Assembly: GCA_033439795.1 (NCBI GenBank)
Contig: JAUTDP010000004.1
Span: 3,348,001-3,412,000 of the forward strand
Origin: Sordaria brevicollis
Lineage: Eukaryota > Ascomycota > Sordariomycetes > Sordariales > Sordariaceae
Reading direction: 5' to 3'
DNA length: 64,000 nt
Shown here one piece after another: positions 57,384 through 64,000 of this stretch (positions within the stretch are counted from its first letter, which is position 1; every line of letters starts with the position of its first letter). The notes beneath the pieces were generated by a model. That model saw only the letters and a list, made by a program, of their open reading frames with translations, had not been told where the DNA came from and made no database searches. The position numbers and the translations under genes are program-made.

Positions 57384-60300
57384 TGTCATTTTTGTGTTAT
57401 TGTTGTTTTCTGGAATTCGGCGATGGCTTCACATGTTCGTTTGGTTGGGTGGCGCCTTGACGTCAACGGAGAGACTTTGTGTATATAAAGACGATCGGCA
57501 ATTATTGGTGCAATCTTGTCCGGCTTGGTCGGACGAAAGGACTGTGTCTAACGCTGCTGCGGTTTTCGGAGTAAAGTTTGACGTCAAGTGCTCTTGTTGC
57601 AATTTTCGATGACAGATGGAGTGGAAAGATGAAGAGATTCCCATCTACGTCGAGGACGGAAAGTTAGGCGACGACGGTTACCACGGAAGAGTAACGGGAA
57701 GGCGGGATGACGGACTTTCAGGTACGGCATCCCCACCTTCCGGGATTTTGGCTGTCATAGCGTTGCGGTGGCAGGAAGCACGGCGATAATGGATCGTGAT
57801 GAGAGACGGAGACTCGGTCGTACGTTCCTCGCTTCTGTTGCTTCTGGAAAACGAATTGGAGGTGCGGCATCGCACTTGACTTGAGCCCGGTGCGGTTGCC
57901 ATTATGTCGGATCCCGTTGTTCCTTCCGTCACTGTCACCGGTTGCCCGAGTTTCAGGATCATCCGTGACATCTGAGGTCATCACCAGTCACCAAACTGGC
58001 AATCATCCACGAAGCAGGAATGTCACGGAGATTGGTTCCCATCAACACTATCAGATCATCTACCCGTGTCGGACATAACATCATTGCCCAAAAGAAAAGA
58101 TCGGCATCTCTACGTCTACATCTTCTCTACAAACATGTACGAGTCCATGGACCGCGACACATGTACCGATACCGACGACACAGAATGGGAAAGATGATGG
58201 AGATGAAGTCATCAACGAAAACCCCATTTCGGAAAATCTTGACGAGTTATCCTCGTCACGTCACTACAGCCGCCGGGAATTTCCTACTTTGGACAATTTC
58301 ACGATTTTCCTTTCCGTCTACGCCCGATATCGTTTTAACAGCAGTTTAACGACATCATCAACGACAAACTTGGCCTGATTAACCCCCATGCCTTTGGCTA
58401 TTCCAACATCCCTCATCACATCAATCTAACCCATGTGCTGACTCCCCCAACCCATTGCCAACGTCCTCATTGGTATTCGCTTTCTATCACCCTTGCTGGC
58501 TCTGATCTAGGACCAGCGTTTCGACACTTGCAGCAGTTTGTGGCGAGTCAAGACATGCAGTGAGGACAGAAGACGAGTAGTCAGCAGCATAGCACAGCAG
58601 CTGAAGATCACCGCCTCTCTTTTCCGGTCGCTTTCCCTGCGCGGCTATCAAGGGTAAGCCCGTACGAGATTTCCTGTTTCAGAAACTTGCAGTTGACACC
58701 AGTTGACACATCCTTTACCACCACAGTGGCACTCCTTCGCGTGAAACTCTCTTGTCCTCCTCACTCTCCGCGCGGTTATGCTGGCCACAGGTTATATTCT
58801 CCTCCGTTTTCTTGTTGTGACATACCGCCTTTCTGTAGTGTGAGCCTGCCCGTGGATTAGGCCGCACACATCACATATCTACCAGACCCAGCATGAAGGC
58901 TCCGAAACTGAGACCTACAGTATGGTCTGCATAACGCCAGCTGTCGACGAGGATAACGACATGATCGCAAAGCGCACGTCGAGTAAGGGAGAACTTACCT
59001 GACCTCCCGTTCGAGCGGTAAGTGATTACAAATTCTTCCTACTGTTATTGCACTCGCTACCTAATTGCCCTCTCCTAGGTACTCCGACGATCACCGACAT
59101 ATCTCTCAGCTCGGACACTCTTACCTATTTTCCTCAGCTGTGACCGCCTAAGCGGCAAATAGCTGACATTCATCCAACACCGAGGAACATGCATCACCGT
59201 TGAAGATGGTTCAGATTCGGCCATCTCCTCGGCCGACGCGCCGGACATGGATTTTGACCATAGTGTCAAGATGCGAATGCTGGATCAAGATTGTTGATCG
59301 GCAATAACCGTCAAACCTCTCTTTTCACAAGTGCCGAAACGGCTAGGCACATGCCCTCCTTGACTCAGATTCATCGATCTTGCTTTGCTGTCAACAAGCT
59401 CTACGGCTCAAACGGCCGCAGCCCCTCCCAGTGTTTTGGTTCATGTTCCAGATAGACGGGAAGCCGCTTGACTTCCCCCGCAAAAGAGGCTTGACGCTTG
59501 ACTCTGATCTACGACCTCCACCTACGTAACTACCCGCTCTGCTTATTTTTGAAGTCGAGAAAGAGAGCCAAAAGAGGTAGCCTACTTCACATTTGCGGCC
59601 AACTAGCTGAGCTGTCAAGGTTGACCGTTGACCGTTGAGTGTCTCACCTCATACTCGACCCCTCACCCCGGAATCTACTCTTTCATCGCCAGCATCACCA
59701 TTGTTCGTATCAACTTTGCGAATTGTCTCAGATTCCACCCCGAGTCGCCAAAAAAAAAAAAAATCTCAAGATCTGAAAACAAACATGACTGGCGAGGTGC
59801 CGAATTGCCGCCGCTGACAGCACCGCTGGATAGAGTTAGGCTGGTGGAAGGAAGATGCGACCGGCGGAAGCGGCGGTGACGGTTACCTAGACAAGGAAAC
59901 CCAGTCAATGACTTCAACAGGCCAACTTGAAACTGCCAGCGACAGACAGAAATGGAAAGAGAGTGAGAAGAGAGAGGCGCGCGGGCAGTGAGCGAGGGCG
60001 GCAGGCTGGGCTGCGGGGTGGCAGACGGTAGGCGGCGGCGATGGCGGCAGCGGCAAAGTGAAAAGTGGCAGGCAGGTGGAGGCGATATTGTGTGTTAGTC
60101 GAGGATTTCTGGGAAAGGAAGGTGCGAGAGCCCACCTGGCCACTGCCACTGCATTTCAAGCCCACCAAAGTCAACGAGAGACAAAGACGACGCCGTGGAA
60201 CATGTAACGTTGAGGTTGGCAGTCGAGTCGTAGATTACGATGCCGTGACACAGGGAAGGTTTCAGTTCACCTATCCAGTTGCCGGTAGCTTTTCTCCACT

Positions 60301-61835
60301 CCCATCTTTTTCTCCTCACTTTCTCCAATCCCTCTCCTCCACTTAGTTTATCCTTCTCCTCATAGACATTTATCAACTCCTTCTGCACCGCTTCTACCTA
60401 CACGGCACTCCTATGCCTCTTACTGCTCCCCGTGCCGTGTCGTTCCAGGGTTCTGTAACAAGTGGGATTACAGACACAAGCACAACACTGCACAGAAACG
60501 ACGGGAGCAGATACTACCAAAGGAGAATGATAAATTACTGGAAGGAAGCAGGGCGAGTGAGGGGAGCGTCTAGGTTTGGTGTTCATTTCGCCGAGTCAAA
60601 GTTCAAGTTCAAGTCCGTAAGGGCCGAATCGAATAAACAACAAGTTATTTTCCAGTATTGAGTTACACTGTTCGATATTCCATTCTGCGGCCGTCTTGTG
60701 CTCTTCTCACCAAGAACCAACGAGTCAGAATGTTTGGACACAAAGGGGCGGATAAACTACCTGATAGCTCCAATAATGCCGAGTTATGAACACCCACTCA
60801 TGTGAACGCTGATCCCCGAGTTCTTACTGGTCTGTAATAGAATATTAAGGGTCTCTGTGCTTGTGCTTGTATGATGGTCGCGAAGGAAGAGGAAGTTTGA
60901 CTGGAAGCGTATGTGAAAATCTTTTCTGGTGTTTTTCAGCTCATGGTTGGGCAAAGTAAAGGATGGATCTTCACTGCAACTTATTTTTTTCATGACCGAC
61001 AACTCTTATCAATCAGTAGATTAGATGGTTTACGGAAACACGAACGACCACACCAAACGCTCGTGACTGAATGACTTAGGCGGGTTAGGCAAGAGATCGA
61101 CTCGTTACATGGTACACTACTCGTTGTGGTGGAGTTGTGGTACCTTATGTACTGCGCAGTTGACGAATCCTCATTCATTTGAGCGCGCGAGGTGGTGGTG
61201 CGGAAGTTGATCTGGTTACCGTAGTTTGCATTGGGCATTCTCTTTTTGTGACCGGTCGAAGCTGGAGCTGAAGCTGCACACTCTACCCCAGACTCTTCCT
61301 ATCCTGTAATTTTTATTGATGGCCTCGGGTAAGGTCCACACAGGTGATGGAAAATTGAAGTAGCTAGCCTTGACACTCAGCCAGCCAAATTAATGTAAAA
61401 GCTGAAGTATAGGTAAAAACCATGGCATTGCTGTACTGAAGAAATATTCCTTGATTCTAATACCCACTTGCTCATGTCCTATTGCTAGGTAGTTTAGAGA
61501 TATTTCGGAGTGTTTGTACGTAGAAGGTGTAAAAGTGTAATTGTTTCGGACTCTTGGCTTGTATCACAAAAAAATGCTTTCGTCCTTTCTTCCACCTAAC
61601 CCTCGTGTATTCGTATATCATCGAAGCCAAGAATAATAACAGGTAGTATAAAACAGTAGGAAAATGGTATCGTTGAACATTAAAGAAACAAAGACAAGTG
61701 TTTGTAGCCTCCCACCCCATGGTTTCCTGAAACTCCTGATCCCACCACACATAGCGCCACTTTAATGCTTTTGTATACATGAAGGAACGGAAATCAGCGG
61801 ACGTGAAACAGAAAAGATGGAAGGCACGACATTGT
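57384..61835. other. 4.45 kb gap between convergent genes
   Basis: Both flanking genes end here, so a long gap is not explained by promoters. It contains a 14-base A tract (59750-59763), a coding-like patch at 58.86-59.30 kb described separately, and short frames such as 60413-60661 (82 codons). No RNA gene is recognised. Confidence 0.4.
58859..59297 (+). other. Coding-like spliced patch, possible unannotated gene or remnant
   Basis: A frame with protein-like composition (HIYQTQHEGSETETYSMVC, ITPAVDEDNDMIAKRTSS) meets a GTAAGG donor at 58983. Joining it to an acceptor at 59078 continues STPTITDISLSSDTLTYFPQ, then stops at TGA 59141-59143. A second open segment, 59163-59297, reads TVEDGSDSAISSADAPDMDF in a different frame. 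No start exon was confirmed and no family recognised. Confidence 0.22.
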
Positions 61836-63321
61836 TTAGTCGAGCTCAGGGGCGGGCATGGCGTCCATGGTCCGCAACTCTGGCTGTGAGAGCTTCGCAT
61901 ATCGGTTCTCCGCCAACAGCCTCTTGGTAGTGATGCGGTCGGGATAGTTACGCATGAACATGTTGGTGAAGTGAGTTCCGTAATGGACACCATCCTCGGC
62001 TTGCTCGGGGTCGGTTCGCATGCCACCGCAACCCTCGTTGATGGGCTTGATAACGGCTTGGAAACTCGGCTCGTGGAAGTAAGCCATAACGAAGCGCTCG
62101 CGCGTGTTGAGCCCAACCTTGTGTGGTGTCGCGGTTAGGTAGTTGTTGGTGAGGTACTGCATCATGTCGCCGAGAATAACTGTGTGCACGCCGTCTACAG
62201 GAGGGACGTAGAACCATCCATCTGCATCTTCCTTATGGCCGGCCGCGGACTTTTGCCAGTTTGCAAACTTCTCATCTTCCCGAGGGCGGCGGATGAAGAG
62301 ACCGCCGACGTCGTCTTGAGCGGCAATGACAAGAAGGCCATAGTCCGTGTGCGAGCCGATGCCTCGGCCTTCCTTGCCCTTTCCGTTGGTAGCGTTGCGG
62401 GGAGGGAAGCTGACGAGGAAAACAAAGTGTTAGCTTACAGGTCTTGACGTGTGAAACGATAAGCAAACGGCCCGTTCCTCCCAGGAGCTGAGGGTCGGGT
62501 GGTATGACAGGAGTAAGAATCTCATGTTTGACGACTTACCGAAGGACCCTTGTATGATGCCAACCATCACGGGTGTATTGTGTGAGTGTTCCGGGAGCAA
62601 CACCCAACCCAAACTCGGCCAGCTGAAGAATCTTTTCTCCCTCAAGTCCCAGGTTGTCGACGTATCTCATCATTGGCTCCTTCATCTCCACATCGGGCCA
62701 TGGGCAAGGGCCGTGGCAGGGCCACTTCGCCCGGACGCGCGGCTCCTCCAGGTCGAGATCCTTAGTGATAGTGAAAATCTCCGAGTAGTCAGCGATGCCG
62801 TCCGTCACCTCCTCGCCGGATGCGATGTAACCGGCATAGCTCTGCGAGTCAACACAAGCCGCCTTCTCGGCCGCAGGCTTCCGGAAGAAGCGCTTGCTGG
62901 CGGCCTTAGCGTCGGTCCATAGCGTCTTCTGAAGATCGCTCTGGGCGATTTGGATAATTCCTTCGCGGCGCCAGGTATCAATGATGGCCTTGCCAAGAGC
63001 GCGATCACTGGCAGATCCTGTGATCTTGTCTGGAAGCACAAGGGTTTCGAGTTGGGCAACTTGGGCCTTGTAGCCCGGTGGCATGGTCTTGCCCAAATCA
63101 TCGCGAACGCGAATCTTCTCAGCGGGGACGGCGGTAATGTTGCTTGGTGGCTGGATCTTTGGCTGCTTGCGGGCAACGTTGATGTTGAATCCAGGTGGCA
63201 TGGACATGCCACTGCCTGATCCAATGTCAAGTGACCCAAGCGCGGCGGTACTAAGGCGAGCGCGGCTGGTGGCCAGACGGCGGCCCAAAGGCAAGAGAGT
63301 GCGGGTAGCGAGGCAACTCAT
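61836..63321 (-). CDS. Ethylene-forming-enzyme-like 2-oxoglutarate/Fe(II) dioxygenase
   Basis: Exons 63321-62540 and 62409-61836 (intron 62410-62539) encode 451 residues. The C-terminal 355 align throughout with Pseudomonas ethylene-forming enzyme (EFE) as I remember it. Shared segments are GYIASGEEVTDG, WPCHGPCPWP, DGWHHTRVLRFPP, GIGSHTDYGLLVIAAQDDVG, TPHKVGLNTRERF and HFTNMFMRNYPDRITTKR. The Fe ligands are His281, Asp283 and His357, and Arg366 is placed to bind 2-oxoglutarate. Residues lining the EFE arginine pocket (Glu and Thr of GEEVT, Tyr284, Phe of AYFHEP) are kept. EFE converts 2-oxoglutarate to ethylene and hydroxylates arginine. The extra N-terminal 95 or so residues begin MSCLATRTLLPLGRRLATSR, a good mitochondrial presequence. 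Ethylene production here is inferred, not shown. Confidence 0.9.
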
Positions 63322-64000
63322 TTTGAGGATTTTATAGTAAAGCGTGACTAGATAAGTGATAGGCGGTTGCGAACAAGATTCAAGGCAAATGTGAGCGTGA
63401 TACTGGAGCTCTAAGCCCAGATTAGTTTGATGTCTGCGATGCTTTGCAAGAGTGATGATGCTGATGATGGTGGTGATGGACGATATCTGAGGTGGTAGAG
63501 ACCCCTTCCTTATATGTTCGGGTCCTACATCTATCGCCCGCGACCGTTGCGCTCCTGCCTCGGTGCAAACAATGCCAGGCGACCAACAGGAAGCCGCAAT
63601 CGGGTGTTCCAGGATCCCATCTCCCAACAATGTTGGAGATCGTACATGGCAGGTGCGAAGATGCAGGTCAGAAAGGCCGAACGAGGGAAGGTGGGTGAGG
63701 TGTGTGTGAGGGTAAGTGTCGGAAAGAGCTATCATCGGGGGCCCCTGTCTTCGTTTGCAGGACTCAGAATTGAATGCGGCCGCCTCGTCGCACAGGGCAA
63801 TCCGCCGAGTTTGAATCGGATAAAGTTGCCAAAGAGAGGGGGCTGCATGACCATCATGATCTCTCGGACCCAGAGACTGTGGCCGGCATACCTGGATTGC
63901 GAGTCACCCATCCCCAAAGACATGCTTGAGACCCACCGCAATCGGACGAAGTGTCCTGCGATGAACCACGTTTGGAACAAGTGCTTCACTGCCAAACGCT
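63322..64000. other. Upstream region of the dioxygenase and window end
   Basis: About 680 bp. Near the dioxygenase start lies a CATCACCACCATCATCAGC-like trinucleotide-rich stretch. A minus-strand frame (63732-63995, hydrophobic) could be the end of another gene or chance; I cannot support it. Confidence 0.35.

Noticed and set aside
63732..63995. 87-codon hydrophobic minus-strand frame at the window end
   Set aside because: It begins at a non-ATG codon near the edge and cannot be judged without the adjoining sequence.

Overview
This is nuclear DNA of a filamentous ascomycete, almost certainly a member of the Sordariaceae (Neurospora/Sordaria group). Genes are dense and lie on both strands. 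They carry short introns (about 50-150 bp) with GT-AG ends and CTAAC/CTGAC-like branch sites. The 331-residue DIM-5 histone H3K9 methyltransferase has the length and almost all the sequence of the Neurospora crassa enzyme as I remember it, with scattered substitutions, so this is probably a relative rather than N. crassa itself. As I recall, dim-5 and trp-4 are both on N. crassa linkage group IV, which fits a syntenic segment.

Layout. 1-7.5 kb: a sugar-catabolism cluster with a truncated dihydroxyacetone/erythrulose-type kinase (-), an RpiB-type isomerase (+), a TIM-like isomerase paralogue (+), a class II ketose-bisphosphate aldolase (-) and a two-domain beta-hydroxyacid dehydrogenase (+). 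Together these resemble erythritol/tetronate (C4) catabolism. 8-39 kb: mostly conserved housekeeping genes: dim-5, a myristoylated UBTD1-like ubiquitin-fold protein, COPI beta subunit, mago nashi, GID4, TRM11 (broken by two frameshifts), RNase P/MRP p40, an ankyrin protein, tRNA ligase, trp-4, mitochondrial uL10m, a DUF4870-like membrane protein and proteasomal RPT5. 42-46.7 kb: an Ish1-repeat secretory/nuclear-envelope protein and a Clr5-domain protein. 46.7-61.8 kb: a gene-poor accessory stretch with one unrecognised spliced gene, an RRM protein, a small hypothetical ORF, a 14-TM MFS transporter and a 4.45 kb gap between convergent genes. 61.8-63.3 kb: a homologue of the ethylene-forming 2-oxoglutarate dioxygenase with a mitochondrial-type presequence.

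The most interesting signals are: (1) the C4-sugar cluster, whose aldolase and dehydrogenase match the parts of one large plant fusion protein; (2) an in-frame arginine/glycine-rich reading frame just beyond the tRNA ligase stop codon, plus an in-frame presequence-like extension upstream of its start; (3) two single-base homopolymer losses in TRM11 alone; (4) the ethylene-forming-enzyme homologue; (5) an intron directly after the ATG that creates an N-myristoylation site. Intron-exon models come from reading splice sites and protein continuity by eye; no RNA or database evidence was available.
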